From Enoplosus armatus (lineage: Eukaryota; Chordata; Actinopteri; Centrarchiformes; Enoplosidae), in assembly GCF_043641665.1 (NCBI RefSeq), contig NC_092188.1:18621704-18685703 (forward strand): a stretch of DNA of 64,000 nt, in the 5' to 3' direction. Shown one piece after another: positions 12,601 through 24,060 of the stretch. Below the pieces are notes generated by a model that saw only the letters and a list, made by a program, of their open reading frames with translations, was not told the DNA's origin and made no database searches. The position numbers and the translations under genes were made by a program. Each line of letters begins with the position of its first letter. Within the stretch, counting starts at the first letter, position 1.

Positions 12601-15181
12601 TTAATAAGATTAAATGGTTAATCCCCACAGAGACTTTACAGAGAGAAACTGTACCCCCAATCAGCCTGTGTGTCTAAACCCGCCTGCAGAGATCAGGAAT
12701 TAAAACATTATGAAATCAGTTTTTTTTATGGTGTCCTGGTGATGAATTAGTTCTCCACTCTCAGGTCAAAAGGTGCTTGTACTGCAAGTGAAATAAACTC
12801 CACCTGTGTTGGGCTGAAGAATTGAATTCTGAACTGATAGCATTCAGCACATCAAACATCATAGTTTTGAACGGTGCTTCGGTCAGTTTCTCATCATCTC
12901 TCATTTGCTTAAAATGTATGCAGTAAATCTATTTGGAACATTATACTATTATTATTTCTTCTGTCAGTGAGGTTCTGCACACTAAAATGTTTAAGGCAGT
13001 CACAAATGTTAAAGCCTCAGTTATGTTAAACTCATTATAACTTGTCTTTAGTATCATGTAAAGGATTTTACAAAAACAAAACAAACTGACATGAAGCACT
13101 TTGTTTTCTCAGATGTGATCATATCGTGACAGCCTAAAACTAGCAGCTATAAGATGGATGGACGGATCCGCTTGAAGTGACCAATGGATGATGATTAGAA
13201 TAAGAGATAGAAACATTTGGGTGCACGGATGATGAAGATTAGTTCCACACAGATGGCCTAGAAGAGTAAATTTACAATTTGATAAGGAACACTGCCTTGA
13301 TTCTTTACTCTAGGGTAATGAATTTTCAGCTTAAAATTTACAACAGCTGAGTGGAAGAAAACAATTAATCAAAAACGTATTTAAAATACAAAAACATCAT
13401 ATATTATGGAGTTTTAGCCACAGAGGTTAAGTGTCATTACTGTACTCTTTTTTATGTATATCATGTGAAAAAATTGCAAGTCACACTTTAACTGGAAGTG
13501 TTTTGTCCTGTCAGGCGCCAACAGCATTGTGACTAATCACTACTTAGTGGGTAGGACTCTTAATGATTTCTGTGCAAAGACAACTACATAGTCGGATAAC
13601 AGCCTGTTAGTTGCTAATGGTGAATCACAATATGTCATGGAAGATGGCAGGTGGTAAGAGCAGAATGGTGGAGCAACAATTATTTGCAATTTTCTGCTGA
13701 ACATCAAGTAGAAGTAAAACAGAAACTGCAAAACTGAAAACCACGCACAGTGAGAAGTGACTACTAATGTCCTTGTTTTGATGGCCTCTGTTTAGCCAGC
13801 AACACACTCACTTCTGGTTCAGTTAAAACAAAACGTCCTTAAATTTTCTCTGGTGGTCTGAAATCATTCCTGTTTTCCTGTTTAAGGGCTTCTGTTCAGA
13901 GGTTAAGAGAGTTGTGGAGGGGGAGACGTGAGGGAAAGACACTGCATGAGGTGAAAGGTACAGGAGCCCGCTCATCATCACACGCAAGAATTAAGGTAAG
14001 TCTACTTTACAACCCTTCGCGCTCAATCACTGCAATTTATGTCAAAAATCGTACTCCTTCTCGGAATCATAACTGAGGCAAATAAGAAAACAAAGACATG
14101 ATACACATATTTTTAGATTCAGTATGATTTACACTTTCTGAGGATATGCTGTATATTACTTATACTGGATATACTTTGTCGAACATCAGTGTAAATATAA
14201 TGAATATAATTTTCATGTGTTTCAAAAACCTATTGATGAAATAAATAAAATAAATTCCTTGCAATGAATGTTGCTGTTGACAGCTGGACCAGGATGTTGG
14301 TGGCACAACATTCATTTCAGGTCAGGCCATTTCATCTATCCATTTTTGTACAGGACCTGTACCTCAGACCTGCAGTTCTTTGCTGACAAGCTGTGTACTT
14401 TCTCTTCCTCTGTTTCCCCCCTAGCTGCTCTGTTTGTCTCCTGACAAGGTAAAACCCTAATGCTTCACTGAAACAGCTGGTGCACAGAATTAAAAAGACT
14501 ATGAACACTATAACTAAAAACCTGCTGAGAATGTCATGTGGGTTTGGGACACATTGTCTTGTTTTCTAGCAGTCTCTTGTGGTATTCTCTCTTGTTATCT
14601 TTTTTATGTCCTCTGTCTCTCTGTAAATTATTTTGTAATGAGCATGTGCTCAAAACACACTAAAAACGTGACTTTTTTTGGCATAAAAAACACATTGGGG
14701 CATGTTTGATATGTTGATTGATTTGCTATACTGTACATACACTTTGTCACTTTACCCCCAGGAACGATTGTAATTCATGTCCATGTATTGTCTGTAAAGA
14801 ACTGTGGTACTACCCTCGCCTTATTGATTTGCTGCACAACATACACACGATGGTTTTTTTCCAAGACATTTTGCCTTCCATATTGTATTCTATCTTCCAA
14901 TAACCTTGACTGTACCGAGTTCCCTCTCTTCCTCTGTTTCTCCCTCGCTGCTCCGTCTGTCTCCTCTACATCAGTTATCAGCTAATTGGTCGCGGATTAT
15001 ATGAATGAAATAACAATCTGACCCAAAATACTGGAAGCACCATTTTTGGGCTTTCTGTTCCCCAAGGGTAATTCTCAGTCAAATTGTATTAACACACAGA
15101 GAGATTGTTAGTCAAACTGAAAGACAGACAAGGTCAACATACAACACTTCAGCCTAATGTGGCAGCACAGTGATTATACCA

Positions 15182-15183
<2 letters not shown>

Positions 15184-15227
<44 letters not shown>
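15184..15227. repeat. (GT)n microsatellite
   Basis: About 22 uninterrupted GT units. Confidence 0.95.
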
Positions 15228-15228
<1 letters not shown>

Positions 15229-16439
15229 TTTTAAATGACTATCACTGTCAGTGTCAGATGAGTGTTTGTTGTTCTTAATGAATGACAAGTGACTCTGCAG
15301 AGTGACTCAGACCCAATTAAACCTCTCTCCTTCTCACTGTGCCTTTCTTCCTCGAGCCTCCCCAATCATCCGTCTCATCCACCACAACCTGATGCCGTGT
15401 GCTTCAAATCCTCTGCACTTGGACCAGCAATCCTCCCTCTCTTTGACCCTCATTAGCAAATGTGTGTGGAAAATAACAGACCTTGAAAATAAAAGACCAT
15501 CTCAGTCTATAACAAGGTTACATTAAAGGTGTGATTAAGTTAGCCTTTGGTCAACAGTGAGAACAAGGGTCACATGAAGTTTAGGAAACACACCAGCCAA
15601 ATGTTTGATGCCCACGCATGTCTGAAGATCAAACCCACTCAGTCGTGACAGAAATATGTAAATCTGTTTTGTTCCAGTGACTGAAAGCCAGATGCTGTCA
15701 ATTTGAGTCCAGAACGGTCCACATTTCTGTGTCCTCAGTTTGTTTTCTCTCTAATTAACAAATTATCTCGAGGGTGTATAAAGTTATTAGGAGACTGTTC
15801 ACAACAGCCACTCTCAAGTACAACTGAGATGTGTGATCATCACATATGTGACGTTATGAGATCACTGGTGGGCAATTAACTAACTTTAGCTAAAACAGCT
15901 ATTCGCATTATGACAGGAATTTCATCCTTCTCAGACCTTTCCTGGGGGAACGGACATTAAAACCTGCTTCACGCAATTCAGCCTGCAGAACTGCTGTGTT
16001 CGTCCAGTGTCTACTTTATTTCAATCTACCATGAAAAGGATCCATTATATTATGACTAAACACTTTACACTTTTGCAATCTCAAATTGAATTTAGCCTTT
16101 AAATTGAAGGAAACTGAACCATTATAAAATTAATTAAAGAATTAAATACTTCAATTCTCTATTCTGCTGAGAAGAACAGGATATTGACCAAATCAGTTGT
16201 CTCTGATGATGAGAGATTGTATTTCAGAAGATTGTGAGGAGTTCTGTAAGTAAAGCAATGGTAATCCTCTTTTCTTCTGTCAGTGTCAAGTGATCAAACT
16301 GCCGTCCGATGTATGGACAAAACCGTGATGTCAGTTCAGTTGAAACTAATGATCATTTACATTATTAGATTATTTTCTCAATAAAACGTTTGGTTTGTAA
16401 TGATGGTGACAAGCTCAGCACAACAGTGCCTGGCTAAGA

Positions 16440-16710
16440 AGTAGTCTGGCACATAACCCCCACACCACAACTTGTACTGATTAAATAAACAACATACAAC
16501 ACATTGATTAGTGCGCTTTACAGGTTCTTTGTACAGATCCTAGCTAGCGGTTTCCCCTTGCTTCAAGACTTTGTGCTGTGATATGCTAAGCTAACTAGCT
16601 GTAGCCTCATGTTCACCAAACAAATATGAGAGGGGTATCAATCTTCCCATATAATTCTAAGCAACACAGCGAATAAGTGTATTTCCCAAAATGTTGAACT
16701 GTTCCTATAA
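16440..16710 (+). repeat. Dispersed teleost repeat, near full-length recognisable copy
   Basis: The words appear in the order I remember for a very abundant percomorph repeat: 'gtagtctggcacataacccc' (about 16441), 'cacattgattagtg', a 'ctagcggtttccccttgctt' block (about 16544), 'atgctaagctaacta', 'aatatgagaggggtatcaat' and the closing 'tgtatttcccaaaatgttga' then 'actgttcctat' (about 16678-16708). It is non-coding, with about 270 bp visible. Its class, probably a non-autonomous DNA element, is my inference. Confidence 0.75.
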
Positions 16711-17594
16711 ATGTGCATGTCCTAATGCTGTAACACTGTCTGGCTTGCAGAGCTGCTGTCGGTCAGTGAACAGCGAGCTGGATTATATGAGTACAACACA
16801 GCTACGAGGTAAGCAAACTTGAAGCCCCCGTCTATCTGAATATTTGACTGAATATAATGCTATGATAAATAACACTTTAAGAAAACCGTTAAGAAAACCA
16901 ATCCATCGTGAGAGAGCGGGATCATTGAGGAATATTCGTGCTGCTCATCCAGCTGCTCTCTATCAAATTACATAGAGAGCAGAGTAACAATAGCTTGTTG
17001 ATCCAGTCATTCACATACAACGGTCGTCAGCATTATGATGACTGATCACCAAACCCACACTAATGACAACTCCATCTGAGATGTGTGTGTGTGTGTGTGA
17101 GAGTGTGTTTATATATACAATGAATGTATGACTAAGTGCACTGTGTCTACAGTACTTACGTGCATGAGCATATCTCATCCTAGTGGTTATACAAAGGTCA
17201 TTGAGTGTGTGTGTGTGTGTGTTCACCATTCTAAAAGTAAAACTAAGGCCATATATAAGACGGATAGCTCATGAGAGAGTGTATGTGCAGACATCATCAG
17301 ACTACAGGCTCTGTTGAATGTAAACTCAACATCTGTGGAAGTTATTGTGCTTTCCTCATCCTACTTGCAACACAAATACCCCTGTGTAAGCATGTGTGTG
17401 CACATGTTTAAACAGCAAAGCTACTGTGAAAACATGAAAAGTGTGTTATTCATGACCTCAACGTCTCTTCTCTGTAACAGTGATTCACAGGCACATCTTT
17501 ATATTATAAACATTATACATTATATTATATTCATCACTAAGGAACCCACCAGAGCTTTTCAATCACTGGCTGGAGACACATAAACATGGCATAC

Positions 17595-17645
17595 ACCAGG
17601 GCTGTGACGATGCAGTCAACTCACGATTCGGTTCAATAGAAAAAA
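17595..17645 (+). repeat. Repeat fragment ('gggctgtgacgat' type)
   Basis: The segment 'cagggctgtgacgatgcagt' followed by 'caactcacgattcggttcaa' matches the start of a hAT-like non-autonomous element as I remember it from fish genomes. Only about 50 bp are recognisable. Confidence 0.35.
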
Positions 17646-18780
17646 GTAAGCATGAAATCAAACTAAGATCTCAGAGTTCTTATTTATTCCTCCATGTAAT
17701 ATTGTGCCATGTTGGGTTGTTATTGTTTTTTTTGTCTTTTGCATAAGTACAATGTTGACCAAATGAGTCAAAACAAACAACAAGGATATAGGGATTTCTT
17801 AGTGTAAATGAATGTTCATTTCAGTTCAGCTTCTTAACGTAGCCACACATGATGTATATCACCTCAACTTTTCACCACAGTCGCTCTGATGCTACATGCT
17901 GTATGAAACTGCTCCAACCATGACCTCAACCGCTCAATCTCATATGTCCATATGAACAATTTCACGCTCATTCTTACTGCATACACCAACACTGAGCAAT
18001 GTCTTACTGCTAATTTAACTCCCTCCAGCTCCCCAGCCACCTCCTGTATTAGCATTTAGATTTTTATTTAGTTTGAGTATTTCTTTCAACATGTGTACAT
18101 GTTCATCAAATTATATGAATTTGGGGGTCTGTGAGCTTTTTTTTCTGGAGCTTCCCATGAAAAGAGCCTGTCAAAAGCCAAACTCATGTATATTATTGTT
18201 GCAATAAATGGTTAAAAACTTGACGTGAACATCCTGACTCAGCTGTGAATCAACAACAGTTAAACGATGAGATGAACATGATTCTAATTGGAACGTGTTC
18301 CTCAACTGAACAAGGTCTCAGCCCCCGACTGCCACTGGAGGCACCTTAAAAAAAAGAAAGAAAAAGAGGGCATCACCTTGCATTTGTAACAAAGTGCAGC
18401 AATAACGTCATACCTCTTTCTCTCCAAGCCCTTTGTGATATTACATGCATCTCTTTCTCTCTCACTCCCTGTGGCTGGTCTCTAAGGTGTCATGTCTTCA
18501 TTTCCCCTTTTCAGTCCATCTTTTGAATGGTGCGTCTCTTGTCACCTCTTTATTGGTGCCATGCTGCCTGGAGGAACACACACAGTGTTCAGGTGCAGAT
18601 ACAGACGGACCCACACACAGTGACACTTCACACACCTTGTGGGAGGTGAACAATATAGCCAGTCCCTGCCGGTTAATCACAGGATGGAGAGGGAGTCGCT
18701 CTCCCCTGCACCTTTTGGTGGGCGTTAGGGCTCGTATTGATTTCAGCCATAAGGACAGATAGAAAGCTGTGAGTAACAAA

Positions 18781-18783
<3 letters not shown>

Positions 18784-18811
<28 letters not shown>
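18784..18811. repeat. (TG)n microsatellite
   Basis: About 14 TG units. Confidence 0.9.
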
Positions 18812-20388
18812 AGTCAGTGATCTGTCCTCGCTCTTATTTCATTATCCATGTGATGATGGATCACATACCAACCAGCCTACAGAAACCAATCTATCCTGCA
18901 GTGTTGCTACCAGACTCCATGAAGCAATCATTTTATCATATCAAGTAGCATTTTTTACTGTTTGCTAACAGTATAGGCAGACAATACAGCAAAAAATGCA
19001 ATGCTTTAATATGAGTCACTTATTCAACAGTACATGCAAACATTTTGATGGAAAATAAGATTGGGTTCATCAAGGCACCACTGGAGAACGAACATTCTCA
19101 CTCTCAAAATGGCAAAAAATATAATCATATTTGTACATACACTGGAAAAATGATAAGTGCATAGGACGAACAACATTAAAGCATCATCATCATCATCAGT
19201 GAAGCATTACAGCAGGTGGGAGACAGTTATGGGTAAATGATGACAAAAGGTCAGGAAGGGCAATTCTCATATTGTTGCTATAGGTGAAACATCAAATGTC
19301 ACATTTTCAGGATAAACAACCTTGTTTAGAGCTTTTCCACCTTCACTGAAGCTAAAACAGGCTCACTTACATTCATGTTTTTCATTTGATACATTGTTCA
19401 GTTTCGTATCGTTGTTAAGGTAAAAATGAGGAAAAAAAGGGCGTCAATCAGAATTAAAATTCTATTTTTGCCAATATTTTACTTTTAAATTAAACTTTAA
19501 AGTGACCCAATAAACCTCAAAAATCTGCAAGGAATTGGCCCCAAAGACATTTTTAGGGAACTGGTTCTCATAAACCTAAATTTTTCTGTCTGTATGATCA
19601 AGAGTATTTTAGCCATCCACTTGAAAACATGGCGTTGAGGAGGATATCCACAACATTAAAATGTGTTGCAAGGATGTAGGTTAATCAAAGGTAAATTGAA
19701 GCTCCTTTTTTTGTAAATGCAAGAAAATCTACTTCTATTCCACATCACAAGTTACCTTCAATGTCTATTGAAATTGTAAAGGAATAGTTAGTTTCAAAGT
19801 ACCTTTAAACTGCAAGCAGATGTGAAAAATGTATCCATGTCAGACCTTTTATCTATACACAAGAGATTTGTCTGACTGTGGGCTGTTTTTTTAGAAAACA
19901 TGATTTTTAATGCTGTTTGAGAGAATAAACAACTGCCTCATTAGCCTGTTTAAGACCAGAGAGAAGCTGCAGCAGAGTGATACTTCTCTCATAGCCAAGG
20001 CTACCAGTGAAGTTGTGCTGTGCCAAATAATAAATGATGGAAATGATGGGGAACAACATAATAAGCACCTCCCTAATCACCTCACCATAAAATTATTTAT
20101 TTAGATAACCAGGTTTCACTGTTTTCCATTCAAACCAGAGACTTGAAGTTCTTGTCACACTGGTACTTTATTCAGGGCAGGTCACCAGTCTTTTCATTAC
20201 ACGGCTCATCTATCAAAGCTATTTCCCTGATTTTCCCCCACTGCATTGCATACAAAACAACAAGTGTTTTCCAGGCAAACTGTCTCTAAATTAATTCACA
20301 TGTGTGTTCAGTGTAACGTTGCCTCACTTAGCTCTGTTTCTCTTGGTTTCTGTCTTGTGTTTCTCAGTATATGTGTAAGTAGTTGCGT

Positions 20389-20390
<2 letters not shown>

Positions 20391-20426
<36 letters not shown>

Positions 20427-20430
20427 CCTC

Positions 20431-20502
<72 letters not shown>
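20391..20502. repeat. Compound microsatellite (GT)n-(CT)n-(CA)n
   Basis: About 16 GT units (20391-20423), a 10-bp spacer, about 13 CT units (20434-20460), then about 20 CA units (20463-20502). The GT and CA arms are inverted complements and could pair across the CT tract. The Cys-Val and Thr-His ORFs through it are artefacts. Confidence 0.95.
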
Positions 20503-20503
<1 letters not shown>

Positions 20504-20983
20504 CTTCCAACACATATTCTTCAATCAAGCAACAAAACTGCTCTATTTCCTGCCAGTGACAGACTGCCTCAGGCTGGCAATATAACTGTCTAAACTAGCT
20601 GTCAAAATAAAAGGAGAAAATAGAAGAGAGGAGAGGAAAGATCTCTCTCTCTTTTCTCTGCCTCCATCTCTAGTATCTCTATCTTTGTGAGACACAGAAA
20701 TGAGAATGAAGGATTGAGGATGTACACTGTAAACAGGGTGGGGCCTCTGAAGTAATTCAAAATCTGTCACAGATAAAAGTAGCCCAGAAAAGGTGACATT
20801 GATCTGAACTCTGGCATTGATTGCCATTACGCTCAGAAACATTTGAGGCTGACTTCCCAAAAGTGCCTTAATTCAACAGGCTGGCAAGACTCACTGCACC
20901 CGGATGATGCACCTGGAGAGGGTTTGTTGGCTCAAACCCCTACATTTGGATCCACTTCAGAACATCGCCTGCATCATGTACAG

Positions 20984-23781
20984 GTAAAGGGTTGGGGAAT
21001 CACTCTTAAATCCATAATACATCTGATCAAAGTCAGTTTGAGCCCCTTCGATTGAAGTACCAAACACTGCACTCCGATATCAAACAAGCAAGGATCATTT
21101 TGGCCTTTGACCCCAGGCAAAGACAAGGTAGCCATGTTGCGCTCCTTCTCCATTCCTGCCGCTTTATCAAGTAATGATTGATTTTGGAGAATATTCTGGT
21201 CAGATCTCTCAATTCTTAACATTCCTTCAGGATGTTTTATAAAAAAATGTATAATGTGAGTTTTCTTTGAATGCAATGAAAGTCATCAGTCAGTAATCAC
21301 AAAATCTGTTTTTTTAAAGTGTATTTTCCCTTTACTCTATAAATTATGTTCTATTTTCAGTTCATTTGTTTGTCAGTGTGTTAGATTGCAGCATGTTTGA
21401 ATAGCTTTTTTTTTTTTTTACAGATTGTAATGAAATCTAGCGGAAATGTCTTCAACAACAAATCAACGACTAGTTTCTGTTGTAGATTATAGATTTTTTT
21501 TTAAATGAGGTGATTACGGGATCAACAAAGAAAAGACTTTGATTAGATTGTATGAATGTACCTAATAAACTGATAACTCAGTGTAAGCCACACATTATAA
21601 TGTATGATATATGTGATTGCAAACCAAGCAGAATATGAATATGCATTAGGAGCACATGACACACACTTATACCCTTTCTGACCAACAGTACATGGAAACA
21701 CATACAGCAGTAACACTACACTTTTTAATTTTAGGTGTAAAGAGATTTTAGTTTAAATGTATTCATGCACTCTATGTGATGCTTTGGAGCACATAATCAT
21801 CTTGTTCTTTCTGCTTTTTTTCAGGTTTATTATAAGTTATGCAAGACAAAATCAGTTGGACCCCAGGACAGCATTTTGTAGCTAATAATTCAGAACAGTT
21901 CAGGATGTTTCCGCAGACATCCAGGAACATTTAATAACATTTCAGAATGAATATTTCTCCTAATAACGACCAAGAGCCACAGAACTCTCTATCATTACTG
22001 CTGTCTCTCACACACAGAGACACAGATAAAGACACACATGCAACTGATATTGCGAAGGTTTCACACACAAAACACACACTGTTTTCATGGCCCGGAGAGA
22101 AGCATTAGTACTGATGAAAGGATCTATTAGAAAAAGCAGTTGAACGTAGTCTCACGTTATTTCCCCTGAGACACTCATGCATCAATAAGGCCGCGCAGTT
22201 CTGCACAGCAGGCCTGAACTTCCAGATTATAATTATTATTACTTCTCAAAATAGTGATAAAATGTAAACATATCTCGTTACTGTAAGCTTTTTTCCAGAC
22301 TTTGATAATCCTGCATCCTATGACAAATTAGGTTTACTGGTTAGTTAGAAAGTTTCATTGCAAACTGTAGAAAGTCAGAGAGAGCAGCAAAGTTCAGTAA
22401 CATTATTTCCTCTGAGTTCAACAAGCAATATCACACAGCAACACGTGTGGACAAAGTCTGTTCATTGGAGTCATGAATGTTTAAGAAGACATCAAACACA
22501 AAACTGTCATGTGTGGTCTAATCTCTTTGAGGCTTCTACCTGCCATTTACCTTCAGACTAAAATTGACCAGATATTTACTCACTTTCTCAGCTTTCCTTC
22601 AGGCTGCTGAGCTGCCTCACAGAAAGACACCTGAGAGAAAATGTTGTATATTAACACATCAATATGATTCTAATATCAAACTAATTAATCATCTGCTCCA
22701 TGAAGTTATTAAGATATGAGTGGAAAGTCCAAAACCAGAAATTAATTTGGATGAATAATGTCTTTTTAAACTTTAGGCTTGGACCAAAGTCTGTGATGTT
22801 CCTTTTTAGAAAAAACTTGCAAACCTTTCTGTGAGGCCACCAAACCCAGAAACAGGTCCACCTCGAGGCTTTTGTCCATCAGATTCTCATTCAGCTGAGA
22901 GACTTCAGAGGTAATATCTGCACTCAAAACAATCCATATGATGAAAGACGATTAGAAAATCATGATAATTCTATTATTAAATTACAGCTAAATAAGCTTT
23001 TGGTGTTGCCTGAGGCAGTCTGCCACAGATTATTCAGTGTGCTAAAGCACTTGGTAACCGTTTTCACAAGTGACAAACATGTTTTTTAAGATGATTTGAT
23101 TAATGTTTTTATCATCATTTCTGTCCCGCCCACTTTCCCCTTCCCCTCGTGTCTGACAATACAGGGCGAGCCAGTTGATTAGAGCAGAAAAGAGGGTCCA
23201 TCTACTGAAGAGGTTTCTGTCCCACACAACAACAACGCCACAATTAACTCAAGTACCATGACTCACTACTGGGAGGGAGAGAGACAGAGAGAATAAACAT
23301 GAGCACATTCCTTAAAAAACTGTGTGTGTCTATGCATGTTTTCCTTCATGACAGCAGCGATGCCATTATGACTCACAGGCCTGTGTTTAATGCTTCATGT
23401 GGACATTTTCAGATTGACAGAGACAGATTGCTCATTCCAGAGGGCCAACTTTATGTTGTATGTCAACATGAGTCCTACATAATCAACTTGGCATAAAGAT
23501 AAATCACATAAATACACTGAAAAGAGCCATTAACCATGTTAATGGTAAGACAAGCAGCAAATACTTAGCTTGTTGAAGTGAAGCAGTAGTCCTCCTCGGC
23601 ATCACAGGGGAGGGTGAATCCTTCAGACAGACTTGAGGTGTGATTGATGTGCAGCAGATGATCTGACAAACAGCTAACAGTCTGCAGCTATGGCAAAAGA
23701 TTCTAAATTTGAGATATCTTCAATCTCCAATTACATACTGAGTACTAGCCAGAATACAACTGCAAATATCTTGAATTATAG
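20984..23781. other. Intergenic, no gene recognised
   Basis: No recognised exon. Two exon-like segments on the minus strand (22766-22917 and about 23571-23684) are discussed under findings. Otherwise AT-rich with no repeat I can name. Confidence 0.45.
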
Positions 23782-23957
23782 TTTTCACAGCAGACATTTT
23801 GACTTGACATAGCACAGGTGGAAAAGCACAGGTGTCACTAATAACATTAATCATGGCTCTGCTCTATTCAAGTGTCCCAGTGAGCCATGACAGCGTTACA
23901 CAATACCAGGACCCTGAAACTGAGGCAGCTAAATGGAATTTAGCCGTATTATTATTA

Positions 23958-24002
<45 letters not shown>

Positions 24003-24060
24003 ATTATTATTTACACCTGTGCTTTTCCTACTGTTACTGTAAAAATGTCCTCTGTGAAAA
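23782..24060. mobile_element. MITE-like element with imperfect terminal inverted repeats
   Basis: The left end (23782-23837) and the reverse complement of the right end (about 24004-24060) share the words TTTTCACAG, GACATTTT and GGAAAAGCACAGGTGT in the same order, giving imperfect inverted repeats of roughly 55 bp. The interior has an (AT)n run at 23961-23998 flanked by (ATT)n. There is no coding capacity. I recognise the interior ('catggctctgctctattcaa', 'gaaactgaggcagctaaatg') as a common fish repeat. No clear target-site duplication is visible, so exact termini are uncertain. Confidence 0.75.

Larger units (their letters stand above)
8881..13899. other. Intergenic, no gene recognised
   Basis: Holds two GT microsatellites and otherwise non-repetitive AT-rich DNA. 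The longest open stretch (10976-11407, 143 codons) has no homology I recognise, no start context of note and no splice partners. Confidence 0.5.
13900..20983 (+). other. Chain of four exon-like segments (speculative transcript)
   Basis: Four short segments carry an acceptor-like 5' edge and a GT donor: 13900-13995 (donor GTAAGT), 14425-14448 (acceptor 'tttccccccтag'-type tract, donor GTAAAA), 16751-16808 (donor GTAAGC) and 20880-20983 (donor GTAAAG). Read in the first frame, all four are open and their splice phases agree (0, 0, 1, 0). They contain no domain I know, no start codon exon and no terminal exon was found, and selection among many possible segments makes chance agreement plausible. 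A spliced non-coding RNA is an equally good reading. Confidence 0.15.

Noticed and set aside
18445..18779. Overlapping ORFs of 105 (+) and 93 (-) codons
   Set aside because: Open on both strands without family resemblance or splice evidence. This is typical of a locally GC-richer patch.
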